DNA of 64,000 nucleotides. It comes from Hemicentrotus pulcherrimus. Lineage: Eukaryota; Echinodermata; Echinoidea; Camarodonta; Strongylocentrotidae. How positions within the stretch are numbered: position 1 is the stretch's first letter; each line of letters begins with the position of its first letter. Position numbers and translations under genes: made by a program. The DNA lies in contig BEXV01000604.1 in NCBI GenBank assembly GCA_003118195.1, positions 131,460 through 195,459 of the forward strand, read 5' to 3'. Shown one piece after another: positions 39,501 to 48,700 of this stretch. The notes beneath the pieces are model-generated. The model was given only the letters and a program-made list of their open reading frames with translations, was not told the DNA's origin and searched no databases.

Positions 39501-41581
39501 TTTCCGTGCTTTTGTTTGTTGTTGACAGCATTCAACATTGCAGTGGACAGTGACAATAACTTCAAAGACTTCGAGGATTGGTTTGAGTCGATAGCAACAA
39601 CATTCTGTATGACCTTTGGAAGATATGGAGTAAGTATACAAGTTGAAGTGAATTATGTTAACTTTGTCAGCAAAAGAAATACGTCAGGCTTAAATCATTA
39701 TTCAGCAAAATGATAATTTATGTTTTTCATTATTAATGCCGATGAGGCTACCCTGAATAAAGAAGACGATATTATTATGATAACTTTTGTATTTTTACAA
39801 AATATCGAAAATGGCCCTATCTTACTTATGACCTTTCTTTTGTTACTTTTTATGAGCTCAGGTGGTCAACACGAAGGACCATGCAAAGCACCCTGGGATA
39901 GCTAGTTTTCTGATGGTCCTGTTTGCAATCCTTGTTCCCATCCTCCTGCTGAACATGTTGATTGCCATGATGGCCAAGACTTACTCAGAGATCATGGCCA
40001 GAGCGCTGATGGAGTGGAAGAGACAAGTGAGTTCCCTTAACTTTAAACAAGATAGTAATTTAAGAGAGTCGAAAAAATTAACTAAGACTTTAATAGCCTT
40101 GTGTGTCACATATAAGACTTTGCGAACATTACAATATCATCTTAAATTATCCGAACATGATACATGTACTAGGCAATTTATCAAGGTATTGTATTTTTCA
40201 TTTGGTTGAGTTTCCGATGTCGGGATGTAAAGGCATAATTTATCGAAACATGAGGGATTTTTCGAGGACGTCCTACGACAATATATGAAATGAAAGTGAG
40301 AGAGGTTTCTGAGTCATTCGCGTTTATAATGTTAAGGTTAGCCTTTTACCATTATATTAACAAATACATGATTTCCCCTTTTACCACCTATTTTCTAAGA
40401 TATATTTTACATTTTCATTTTCCACAAGACATTTCGCTAATTTCGCTAACCATGAAATATCCATATTCCATCAAGATTATAAATTTTATTCATCGACCTA
40501 ATTATAACATCACATTATGTTTCAAAGTATAGACTTATGTACTCCTATTATGTGCTGTTCCCTTTTTGTCTGAATCATACTAGTGGGCAATGATCGTACT
40601 TCAGGCGGAGCGTACAGTAGACCCGAAGCAGCTGGCCCTGTACCAGAAAGCATACTCGGCTTCCATTACGTTTGATCACCCACAAGCAACCAGTACAGAG
40701 ACCAACCGTACCAACTTCTCAAAGAGTCTAGCTCCACCCACCCTCCTAACGGTTGGTACCGAGCTTCCAGGGCCGATTGATATACGAGAGAGGCGCCGAT
40801 CGTGGGTGACACTCGCTCGAGAACAGGAACAGTAAGCGCAATTTCGTCAATAAATTTACAGAAATTTGCCCTTAAAGCCCCTCTAAAGTGTTGGGAGCCC
40901 CAAATTTACAAAAAAAATTGAAGGCAAAATTAAAATTGTCATCATTATGTGAAAGATAAAATCATTTAGTCTGCAACACGCTCAAAATTTCAAAATCACT
41001 GTTATCATATGCACATCTCCATCTTTAGCTATTTACAAAAATTAACGCCCTGAACGGTTGAGGAAGACTTTCTAACCTGTCTAACTCTTTAACCTCTTGG
41101 AGATATTCATGTTGCATCTTACTCTTTGGATACCTATTATTCATATAAAGGGACATGGACACAGGACACCGTGCTATTTCATCCATTGCCCCCCCCCCCC
41201 TCTTCCCCCACAAACCTATGAGACAAGTGAGGTTGTTCATGAATGTACAAGTGTACAACACTTCAAGTCATATCTCAAAAACCAACTTGTTTCAGCAAAT
41301 GTACAAATGCTTACATTCCTGTAGGAACCTGTGTGTTTAAATGTTTCAACAGAATTATGGTGATGTATTAAGAATGTGAATCACAATTGTTATCATCATC
41401 GAGTCAATTAATATGTCCATGTTTTCTTTCTTCTTCCAGGATCGACATGGAGGAAGACCAGACTCTTCTAAGACGTAGACAGGATGACTTGCTGCCAATG
41501 GCTACAATGACTGGCAAGGGAGTCAGCTGTAGAGCTATACTCATTGAGAAGCTAATAAATCCAAAACCAGAGGCAGCTTAA
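18418..41581 (+). CDS. TRPV: TRPV-family cation channel, Inactive/OSM-9 type, 15 exons
   Basis: Gene-level entry. Joining 18418-18750, 29270-29522, 30924-31055, 31527-31759, 32285-32510, 34829-34944, 35292-35333, 35985-36152, 37157-37267, 38431-38582, 39084-39193, 39529-39629, 39862-40026, 40584-40831 and 41440-41581 gives 2532 bases, an uninterrupted frame of 843 residues plus stop, with GT/AG at every intron. Residues ~1-111: N-terminal cytoplasmic region. ~112-420: ankyrin repeats (VGENIFHLCYLNN, YYGESCLHIAIVN, YGNTVLHMVVINN, NGLTALELSFRLG). ~450-700: six membrane segments, S6 with LLLNMLIAMMAKTY. ~700-740: TRP-helix-like EWKRQWAMIVLQAER, then a cytoplasmic tail. The ankyrin text and the post-S6 EWKRQWA resemble the Inactive/OSM-9 branch more than vertebrate TRPV5/6 as I remember them. 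Members of this branch are non-selective or calcium-permeable sensory channels of ciliated neurons; that role is inferred here. Confidence 0.95.
19151..20085. other. Assembly gap (935 N) in TRPV intron 1
   Basis: Run of N. Flanked on the right by a G-rich, repeat-like sequence, which probably explains the failure to assemble. Confidence 0.99.
20239..20495. repeat. Imperfect tandem repeat, ~76-93 bp unit
   Basis: Three units each starting with TAGGCATTTAATTACGGTCA or a variant (TATGCATTTAACTACGGTCA) and containing TTAGGGYCC and GGGGTCCAGGG blocks. Noticeably GC-richer than its surroundings. Lies in TRPV intron 1 next to the gap. Confidence 0.8.
21360..21692. repeat. CT-rich microsatellite block
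   Basis: Several (CT)n runs separated by pyrimidine-rich sequence, in TRPV intron 1; its open frames are only low-complexity Leu/Ser/Phe text. Confidence 0.85.
24509..24588. repeat. (GA)n microsatellite
   Basis: Nearly pure GA dinucleotide tract in TRPV intron 1. Confidence 0.95.
25720..26051. mobile_element. Non-autonomous element with terminal inverted repeats, copy A
   Basis: Begins TTAAAGGGATC and ends GATCCCTTTAA. The whole ~330 bp is matched, with divergence, by the reverse complement of 50850-51235, including CTGATTATCAAGATATTTAT and GGCCGTGTATCTCAGATTTA. No coding capacity, so a MITE-like element. Confidence 0.8.
26720..26803. repeat. 30 bp tandem repeat, ~2.8 copies
   Basis: Unit contains CAAGCACCGATAAGCACCG followed by TTTAATGTAAA. 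Itself contains an internal partial repeat of AAGCACCG. TRPV intron 1. Confidence 0.9.
27866..27950. repeat. (ATCT)n and (ATCA)n microsatellite
   Basis: Tetranucleotide repeats in TRPV intron 1. Confidence 0.9.
28918..29215. repeat. Pyrimidine-rich block before TRPV exon 2
   Basis: CT microsatellite and pyrimidine-rich sequence ending close to the exon 2 acceptor at 29269; a very long polypyrimidine context for that splice site. Confidence 0.8.
29270..29522 (+). CDS. TRPV: TRPV exon 2, first ankyrin repeats
   Basis: Acceptor CATCCTTGCAG, phase 0 start, phase 1 end at GTATCT. Residues 112-195. Contains EVCWDVRQRGEVGENIFHLC and VHQAIAEHLLTLYP, the first TRPV ankyrin repeat. Confidence 0.95.
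30560..30793. other. Assembly gap (234 N) in TRPV intron 2
   Basis: Run of N placed between a G run and a C run; the flanks look like arms of an inverted repeat (CGAACGCAGGA on the left, TCCTGCGTACG on the right). Confidence 0.99.
30924..31055 (+). CDS. TRPV: TRPV exon 3, ankyrin repeat
   Basis: First two bases complete the Gly of YYGES. Encodes ESCLHIAIVNHDLHSVMLL and the conserved finger-loop RATGRFFRP. Donor GTAGGT at 31056. Confidence 0.95.
31255..31400. mobile_element. Fold-back MITE in TRPV intron 3
   Basis: Two arms of ~52 bp form an imperfect palindrome: GGGACTTTTAGATTTGCACG at the left end and CGTGCAAATCTAAAAGTCCC at the right end, separated by ~35 bp. No coding capacity. Confidence 0.88.
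31527..31759 (+). CDS. TRPV: TRPV exon 4, ankyrin repeats
   Basis: Phase 1 start, phase 0 end. Encodes AYFGEFPLAFAASLGD and DSYGNTVLHMVVINNQK, the hallmark Y-x-G-E-x-P-L-x-F-A-A and G-N-T-V-L-H repeats of TRPV ankyrin domains. Confidence 0.95.
32285..32510 (+). CDS. TRPV: TRPV exon 5, last ankyrin repeats
   Basis: Phase 0 start after TGTGTGTAG, phase 1 end at GTGAGT. Encodes NNNGLTALELSFRLGR and QWTYGPLSYVAYPL, the latter typical of the region after ankyrin repeat 5. Confidence 0.95.
33935..34400 (-). mobile_element. Probable LINE 3' end fragment
   Basis: Begins on the plus strand with a (TTTGA)n-like simple repeat followed by TTTTATTGTCCACATAAG, similar in layout to the 3' tail of the minus-strand LINE at 16256. 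No RT motif left. TRPV intron 5. Confidence 0.4.
34829..34944 (+). CDS. TRPV: TRPV exon 6, pre-S1 linker
   Basis: Residues 393-431: ENSALMTIVRFGKAQHLKML and LLQEKWQRFAR, the linker leading to S1. Donor GTAAGT at 34945. Confidence 0.95.
35292..35333 (+). CDS. TRPV: TRPV exon 7, 14-codon microexon
   Basis: A 42-base exon, phase 0-0, residues AYTNKLYIMSFCEK. Acceptor TCCTCTTTCAG, donor GTAACA (weak). Skipping would keep frame while removing the residues just before S1. Confidence 0.85.
35346..35539 (-). mobile_element. SINE with 7SL/Alu-like head and (CA)n tail
   Basis: On the minus strand the element starts near 35537 with GGCGTTGTGGCGTGCGCC then TGTAATCCAGCTA, very like the 5' domain of 7SL RNA and Alu, and has a B-box-like GGTTCAAAACT (35466-35456). 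Its 3' part matches the tail of the SINE at 17491-17541, and it ends in (CA)n. It lies in TRPV intron 7. Confidence 0.6.
35985..36152 (+). CDS. TRPV: TRPV exon 8, S1
   Basis: Residues 446-501, phase 0-0. Contains S1 (KFIITVVQLVAMCIVSFA) followed by a charged loop with GDEDRAQEKKFF. Donor GTAAGA. Confidence 0.93.
36912..37037. repeat. 42 bp tandem repeat, 3 copies
   Basis: Unit begins CTGTCTAGAAAGTCCACCTG and includes GAGTGATCATTCTTACCA; copies start at 36912, 36954 and 36996 and differ by one or two bases. TRPV intron 8. Confidence 0.95.
37157..37267 (+). CDS. TRPV: TRPV exon 9, S2
   Basis: Residues 502-538, phase 0-0: S2 IAEAAVIFICILRMG then a basic S2-S3 stretch NSRRSFKSYAK. Confidence 0.93.
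38032..38260. mobile_element. Long hairpin MITE in TRPV intron 9
   Basis: Arms of ~95-105 bp: left starts CACTATGAACATGAC, right ends GTCATGTTCATAGTG, with matching CAGTTCCTCAG/CTGAGGAACTG and CATCCCT/AGGGATG inside. Short central loop with TGCATATT. No coding capacity. Confidence 0.9.
38431..38582 (+). CDS. TRPV: TRPV exon 10, S3-S4
   Basis: Residues 539-588: S3 FMIIATILFLLCIPLRFLGY and S4 LIIIASPLSWMYLLYFY. Phase 2 end, donor GTCAGT at 38583. Confidence 0.95.
39084..39193 (+). CDS. TRPV: TRPV exon 11, S4-S5 linker and S5
   Basis: First base completes the Arg of FYRANQ. Encodes GPLVVMFGRMCLGDIAKF and S5 YSTFVLMFAA. Matches the TRPV S4-S5 linker pattern G-P-x-x-x-M-x-x-x-M. Donor GTAAGT. 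Confidence 0.95.
39529..39629 (+). CDS. TRPV: TRPV exon 12, pore helix and filter
   Basis: Residues 626-659. Acidic turret (VDSDNN, DFEDWFES), pore helix IATTFCMTF, then GRYG at the exon end where TRPV1-4 have a GMGD-type filter. Donor GTAAGT. Confidence 0.93.
39862..40026 (+). CDS. TRPV: TRPV exon 13, S6
   Basis: Residues 660-714. After a short loop, S6 ends with ILLLNMLIAMMAKTYSEI, the most conserved stretch of the family. Donor GTGAGT. Confidence 0.97.
40584..40831 (+). CDS. TRPV: TRPV exon 14, TRP helix and tail
   Basis: Residues 715-796, phase 0 start. Begins WAMIVLQAERTVDP directly after EWKRQ of exon 13, reconstructing the TRP-helix. The rest is a soluble tail with RERRRSWVTL. Confidence 0.92.
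40870..40945. mobile_element. Partial copy of the TTAAAGCCCCTCT element
   Basis: Matches the left end of the element at 50241 (TTAAAGCCCCTCTAAAGTGT then TGGGAGCCC and GGCAAAATTA). The right terminal repeat is not seen. TRPV intron 14. Confidence 0.65.
41440..41581 (+). CDS. TRPV: TRPV exon 15, C-terminus
   Basis: First base completes Gln 797; 46 codons follow to TAA 41579-41581. Contains DQTLLRRRQDDLL and a cysteine-containing end with LIEKLINPKPEAA. Confidence 0.92.
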
Positions 41582-41755
41582 GACTGAGATTCATTATCAA
41601 CGGTTTATTTTCTTCTCCACCTAATTTTCTTCCTTATAATCTTCTACATCCTCCTCGTCTACTACGTTTTCTCTTTAGTTCCACTGCTACTAGTGCTATT
41701 ACTATTGCTTCAAGTTATGCTGCTGCTTCTGTAGTTGTATTAACAACCCTGCTAC

Positions 41756-41868
41756 AATATTACTACAAATACTACTACAACAAATACTACTACTGCTGCT
41801 GCTACTCCTACTCCTACTACTACTACTACTACTACTCCTACTTCTACTACTGCTACTACTACTATTTC
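41756..41868. repeat. (TAC)n/(CTA)n trinucleotide repeat in TRPV 3' flank
   Basis: Interrupted trinucleotide repeat, possibly within the 3' UTR. Confidence 0.9.
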
Positions 41869-41919
41869 CTATACAGCGTCACTTTGCAGTTACTTTGCAG
41901 CTGCGGAAGAAAAATAAAC

Positions 41920-42080
41920 AGGGCCCTATCTTACAAAGAGTTGCGATTGATCCAAATCAATCGGAAGTACTCTGATCAATCGCAAGTTTGCAGTCTCCTA
42001 TCTCTAATGTACATAGTTGCGATTTATATCAATCGCAAATAAATTACGATTAATATCAACTCTTTGTAAGACAGGGCCCC
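41920..42080. mobile_element. Fold-back MITE after the TRPV gene
   Basis: Ends GGGCCCTATCTTACAAAGAG and CTCTTTGTAAGACAGGGCCC form ~23 bp terminal inverted repeats; the interior has several copies of the word ATCAATCGCAA in both orientations. A pattern typical of short palindromic elements in marine invertebrates. Confidence 0.85.
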
Positions 42081-42240
42081 GATCTGTAGATACATATTTT
42101 TTATATTTTATGGAACATACCAATTACAATTTCTGTTGAGTTATGTTTTTTTTTTTAAAATCATGCATCTTCACACTTGAGACGGCTGCAACAAGTGGTT
42201 GATTGTCGAAGGTAAAGGTAGAATAGTAGTGAAATGACAA

Positions 42241-42246
42241 AATAAA
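42241..42246 (+). terminator. Candidate poly(A) signal, TRPV gene
   Basis: AATAAA about 660 nt past the stop; an earlier AATAAA at 41913-41918 adjoins a fold-back element. Which is used is not visible. Confidence 0.4.
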
Positions 42247-44956
42247 AATTCGATCTCATCTCATCGCTTGGAATCCTTAGATGCTTGCTTGTTAAGTTAT
42301 TAAAAGATTCATATTCCGAACACAGTCAGATTTATGGTTTCGTTTGCTTGATAGTACCCTGTAAACCGATTATGTCACATAACATTTGGTTTATCTTTTG
42401 GTTCAGTAATATATAGTCCTCTATTTTAAAATATGTCTGACGGATTACTATTTAGACCCAAAGGAGTGTTTGTTCGTGTCGTGGTCATGATAATGAAATG
42501 ATATGTTCGTACAAAAAACGTCTTTGAAAACGGTCATTATAAGACATCGACCAATAAATCCAAATTCATGCCTTTTTAGACTCTGTTACATGATGTCTGG
42601 ATCGTAGTTAATTTAATTAGTGCAAATCATTTACATGCAAACAAAATGGGCATATGTGGTGATATACAGTGTTAGAAGAAAAGTAGAAGAATATTGGCAG
42701 GTGTATTGTGTAATAATGTCTGGATAAAATTAAAGTGCTTGAATCTAAATTGAATTGAATTGATCAGTACAATCTCATCTGTCATTAACTGTTATTAAAC
42801 AAAAATGAAATGGTATTGAATATTTTAAGCTAAAGAATTTCACTTTTCATGCAATAATTATTAAATCGATCCTGCAAAAGATAAAATTAACAGGTTATAT
42901 TGTCTTCCCTTTATTCCTTCTTTTTGGTTGCTTGTTTTATTTGTGATCAATGTTCGTTTGATGTGATGTTACGTGATGGTTTCTCATCAGTAAAAAAAAA
43001 AAAAAAAGGAGATAATACTTAGTTCAACCATGAGTTACAGAATATATAATAAACCTACTAAATTGAATTTATCTAGTGATTCATTACAAACAAATTAATA
43101 GTCAGGATTGTTTGCATTTTGCCTAATCTAAGATTATCTGTTTACTTGTCAGAGCATGAGAATGACTGGAGAAAAATGTAGGCCTACGTGTCAGAAGTAG
43201 TGTATAAGCAAATACGAGAAATGTTTGTTCCCTGAAGTTTATTGAGCATTGGCAGGGATAAACAAGACGGTTGTGAAGGATTGTGATTGTTTTTTGTTTT
43301 TAGTTCCATTAGCCTGAAATGACACTCAGAAGTACAATGCATATAGTATCATTCACTGTTTGGTATTTCTGCAAAAATATACTTTATCAAACCTTATACA
43401 TTTACGCAAGGTTCCAAAACAGGCGAATTTTATCCATTCTAAATAATCACCATATTATTTATTGATTTTTTAATATAATTCTGACAGTACATTTAAAAAG
43501 TCTAACATTGTTTTTCTTTTATTTGACCAGCATTCGTTCAAATTGGTCAAAGCTGGTGGCAAAATCTGTTATAAGTTCACGTTCGACATGTAAAATATAT
43601 ATATTTCTAAATTTCTACTGTAAAATTATCTATATTATTATACGAATCAAATATATAAATGAACACTCTGCAATTTGTTTAGTATGGAACATTCATTTGA
43701 TTGCGCTAAGCTCCCGCCACTTTCTGAATATATATTTAGAATATCAAATAGCAAAATAATTATAGTCTTTGTACTGGTCACATGGTACGGGAAGCCATTA
43801 GTGACATTAAGAAAAGTAAGTAGAATCTCACAGAATTATGTTATTTGAACATTACAATATGTGATTTTCAATTTTTTAACAGAAACGTAAATTCTGTTAT
43901 AAGAGATTGTTCTCAGTAGCACTAATAGTCGTTCGTAGGAAACATTGCCTAATCAAACATATTTTATATAGGCTATATGATAAATACAATTCAGAAACTC
44001 TCTCAGAAAGTTTCATGCATTAAAAAAAAGTAGACTTTACCATTGGTAAATAAATTTAACGTAAACTGCACTTTAAGCTTAAGACAAATGAATAAGCACA
44101 ATATCTACAGCGGCATTCAAAATCGAGGTAAAACAGATACATTAATTTGCTTGTCATGTATTCTTACTAGGTTGTGGGAGGGATAAGAAATCGTGTTCAA
44201 ATATTTGGACAACTTAAATGTCGTTATACATCTTGTAAACACTGCTATGTAATCTAATTTACAAGTGACTGCAATACGCACAATATGTACAAGCTTGCAA
44301 AGAATCCTGGCATATCTATACAAAAAGGCAACACTTACTCGGGGTTTTCCCCAGGATATGATTAACCTTCTGTTCGGTTATTAACAAATCAAATAACTAC
44401 GAAAGAAAACATGAATCGATGGGATCAACATTAGCGAACCATAAAACTGCTTTGAAAGTGATTATGTTTTATATTTTATTATGAATATCCTTCTTCGATT
44501 TTTAATTAGCTGCAAAGCAGGTGTGACGTGATTTCATCTTCAGATACTCTGTAATGTTACCTATGCCAAGATTTATTTTTGAGAGAAATTCTTCGCCTTG
44601 CAGAGAAATAGTATTAGTTATAACTTAACGAATCATCTCTAACGAAGATTTTAAAACACTACAAATTATAGACGATACATATAAAACTTCAAAACCTTCA
44701 ATAATAGCAGGCAAATGAGTTTTACTCAACATTTGTACAAATGTTAAAGAACTATATTTGCATAAAACGTCAACTTGGCAAGTATTATGCAAGTGTGGAA
44801 GAACAACAGATAAAAGATGTTCCATGAAAAGCATGGCTCTTCAAATGCCTTATTATTCTAAAGATGGCATGTAACATCATAAGAATCGGGACAGATTCTT
44901 ACGCCACATGTTCGTGTAGTCCCATATACATCTTTCTGTGTACATTGTTTGTAACT

Positions 44957-45151
44957 TTACCAAGACTGGGCCAAATTTCTTTTCATTTTGATGATTCCAG
45001 AATCTTGCAGTACATACCAATACGTAAATGCTAGATGATCAACATTTTCTGAACCTTTCCACAACGTTTCTTTCACAATGCAATCGCATGACCAGAACTC
45101 AATTTTATCTTTAAGGCCTTGTGTCCCTTTTACATATTGCACCAAATTCAC
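44957..45151 (-). other. Short open frame shared with the duplicate
   Basis: A 64-codon frame with FWSCDCIVKETLWKGSEN and YWYVLQDSGIIKM, downstream of the receptor gene. The copy at 63010-63201 keeps the frame despite a 3-base deletion. I do not recognise the product, and amino-acid changes are frequent, so it may only be open by chance. Confidence 0.25.
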
Positions 45152-45472
45152 TAAAGCTTTGCTTGAATCACATGTATTTTAAGTATGTCTTGTTTCTCAA
45201 ATCAAACACTGAAATTATATAAGAGCAATACTTGAGAAAAAACCGATAACAAAAAATAATGAATTTTATTCAATCAAACACGAATGAGCGACTCTGTGAC
45301 GTTTCTTTCGAAGTGACGTGTCTTTCTGTTAATTTCCTTTTTCTTAGTTGTAGATAAATTATGAATGTATATATATATATATCTTTCGATAAAGGGTTAG
45401 TGTAGAAATAAAATCAAAATATGTGTAATGATTAGAGGGCAAACATGATTACATATTTTTTGCAGGGAAAAT

Positions 45473-45478
45473 TTTATT
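45473..45478 (-). terminator. Candidate poly(A) signal, receptor gene
   Basis: AATAAA on the minus strand about 170 nt after the stop at 45649. Confidence 0.45.
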
Positions 45479-45648
45479 TGAATTGGAGAGGATCTCACAT
45501 GATCCGTCACAGAGTTTGAAATTTGTGTTTCATCACTTCCTTATTCTTATCAGATTGTTTTCACCGATCTGTTTCTCTAACTTTTCTACTCCCGTCAAAA
45601 CTAACTTCATATCAGGGAGTAATTCCCCGAAACAAATCTTTCATGTCT

Positions 45649-45762
45649 TCACTTGTGGAACGTTGTGGTTTGCTCAAGATTAACAACAGACGGTAGGGAT
45701 GTTGTGCCACCCATCGGTATACTGCTGATAGGCTCAATATAGTCATGGGAATACTGAGAATC
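45649..45762 (-). CDS. Receptor exon 11, cytoplasmic C-terminus
   Basis: Acceptor TTTTGGAACAG, phase 0. Encodes [19 protein letters not shown] and ends TTTFHK before TGA. Two further tyrosines, one in DYIEPI. Same length (37 residues) as the paralogous exon at 63818-63705. Confidence 0.82.
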   Translation of the reverse strand, partial: DSQYSHDYIEPISSIPMGGTTSLPSVVNLEQTTTFHK

Positions 45763-48700
45763 CTGTTCCAAAATGAAGTGAAAAAAAATATCATTCAAAT
45801 ATACCTATTTATATATTAAAAGGTAAAATTACACAAAAAAGCAGAATAAATCTGGTAAGTTGTCAACCATTATGTCAAAGTGTCAAAACTTACAATTGCG
45901 ACAATAGAGGAGTCTCATGAAAGGAAATTAATTTACTGGAAAAAATACTGCTTGAATAATTATAATAACAATAACAATAATATTATACTAATGATAATGA
46001 AAAGAATGGTAATAATATCAATCACATGAATGATAATAATGTTTTCGTCAATATCAATAATAATTTTGTTTACCCAGGGGCACCCTTATCATCAACATGG
46101 CCAAGTATTCTTTTACACCTAAGCGGAGTGTGGCAAATGTACACTAATGCCTTGCCAAGAGTCATTAGTGTTGGGCTTGGATTCGAACCCCCATCCCTTG
46201 GATTGAGATTCAGTCAACGAACCAATATACCAATACACCTCGGCATGAATTTAGTACAAAAAAAGGGTGGACCCAAGGTTGTCAACTTGTCAGAGAGGAC
46301 CGGAGCCACGTTTTTCTCTACAACACCATTTTCCATCAGGACTACCATTTTTAGAAACTGTTCGGCACTTCAATGGCCTCATTGGGGATGGGGGGGGGGC
46401 CGAAGGGGAGGGGATATGAAACCAAGAGAAAGTCCATTTTTTTAGACAGAAATGTCATTTCAGGATTTCCATCGACGCAATATTAGTGGGCGCTAGATTC
46501 TCCCAATGAAAGGTAAAAATAACGAACATAATATTCGAGATATTTTTTTGTTTTTGTTGCTGTTGTTTGCTTTTTTTCCCCGCGACATCCGCCTACGTAG
46601 CATAATAGTTATTATATACCTTACTTTAATAATCTTTCCTAATTCTGTCATCTGATTGGATGAATGTGTATTTATGTTTTCAACTATTGACCGCAAAAAT
46701 ATGGGCATAGTTATCCATTGGTTTACAGGTAAAATATTACTTTGTGAAGCTCGAGCGCAAATTCCGTAATCGCAGTGCGAATTGATCGCTAACATTTGTT
46801 GTTGTACTGGAGCACAGTTCTACTTTCATTGTTCTATTGGTGCACAGTTTTGATGATAATTTTTAAATCTCAGGACCCCATATTGGTAAGTGAGTCGCAC
46901 ATGTATTCTTTGACTCTTTTTACGGTATATAAAAGATATATTTACTGCTTTGATATTCGAGGCATAGTTGTTTCGATAGGCTTTCGGGGACGTTACATCC
47001 TACTATGACCCATCGGCGTGGCGCGTTTCGGGCTCATAGCGGGATGTTACATCCCCTTGAGCCTATAGAAACAACTATTCCTCTCATAGCAGTCAACAAA
47101 TGACTTACGCGATTCTGAGCAGGGCTCACAGGTATGATGATAGTGGAGTAATCAGGTGGATTTCGGTGCACAATATTCCCTGGTGAATGACCTTTATCTT
47201 CATGGAGCTTCACATAATCACCACCACCAATGGCGGAACTGTCCAGTTCTTGGTAGTCACCCCCATGTGCGCCTCCTTCCTTCCGATCGGGGATTTCCTC
47301 GTAATCAGGAGGCCGATCGGGAGGAAGGGGAGGTGAGTAAACAGAGGTGCTCTCTGCTGACATGTACTGGTGATTGATGTTGGAGCCAGGACCTTCTTGG
47401 TATCGATGAGTTGAATTGTTTGCCGGAATGAGGTCGTTTTGGGAGCAAAACTCAGGGTTGGTACGTGACGCACCACGTGCTTGTTTCCCACTTCGGTAAA
47501 CCACCATACAGACGAGGAATGTGATGAGTAGAAAGGCGATGATGAGACAGGTACTTAGAGCGATAATGAGCACATTGTTCGATTCATCTGCAAGATAAAA
47601 TTCAAAGACATTATGGAATGATATTTTGCCATGTATAATTATGTATTGCCTTATCATTACCCATCAGCATATTCCTCATCATCTACCCACTACCTCAATC
47701 AGTTTCTTATTATTTTTTTTATAGTTATCAATAGTAATTTTGTCTGAAAATTGATAAGCGAAATACTTAAAAGCTAGTGATAGCTTATTTCGCCAAAATC
47801 GTATTATGACTTTTTAGAATTTTACACGAATATCAGTCTCTGACATTAGAAAGAGGTAAATTAGTTCAGTTAATACATGATATCATTTCATTGCTGTTCT
47901 TACAAGTTTGAGAACGATTGCTGATGAACAAACTTTGCTGACCCGTTATAGGTCGCAACGTTGACAATAGTGGTTCTAAAATCAGGAGATGAAAAGCATT
48001 GCATTGCAAATAAAATAATATAAGATAATTGGATTACAATGAATGTTGCACATGGAAATGTTGCCAGCAAACATATCATTATTGTGTATAATCAACATGT
48101 CTTTTTATTTAAAACTATCATACCCTTCATTTATGAGCTTTAAAAAGAAACCCTGTTTAATCGAAAAAGGCAGTCTGATAGTACGGTATAGTTCAATGGC
48201 ATTTTTGGTGATACTGATTATGTTCATAATTATGTTCCTACCAATCATATGTATGTTATTGAAGGACATTATTATGTACTTCTTCTAGCCTACTTAACAC
48301 GATAGCAAGGACTTTCAAAGTAGTCACCCGAAGAATCAAAAGTGTTTTGAATTGATTCAAAATTCATATCATTGGGAAGGGGAAGCCTTACTGATGAAAT
48401 ATAACAATTTCACTCTTCAAAATATTTTTGAGGATCACAGTAATCATCTCTCAAGAATATTGATTCTAAGATCCAGATTTTCTGCCATCAGCAGTCCTCT
48501 GTAGAGCGTCAAGATTCATGACGTCACATGCGAGACAAAGCTAGAAACAACATTGCATTTTACGCCTTTCTATGATATCTATATGATTTTTCAGCAAGTT
48601 ATTCGTATTTCTCAAGAGAAAATCTTTCCATCCATATATAATTAGTCCATAATTATCAGTTGTTGTGAATTTTCTTCATGTAAATACTTAAAGGCAAATT

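Larger units (their letters stand above)
43175..45930. repeat. Segmental duplication, copy 1
   Basis: Colinear with 61110-64000 over its length with many substitutions and indels. Covers the last exon of the receptor gene and the sequence downstream of it. Shared landmarks include GGTGTGACGT, CTTTAAGGCCTTGTGTCCCT and GTGACGTTTCTTTCGAAGTG. Confidence 0.9.

Noticed and set aside
46179..46233. A possible functional tRNA gene (A-box and B-box present)
   Set aside because: The cloverleaf stems do not form by eye and the sequence continues into a SINE body.
46026..46445. 139-codon plus-strand frame
   Set aside because: Antisense of the tRNA-derived SINE plus G-rich sequence.
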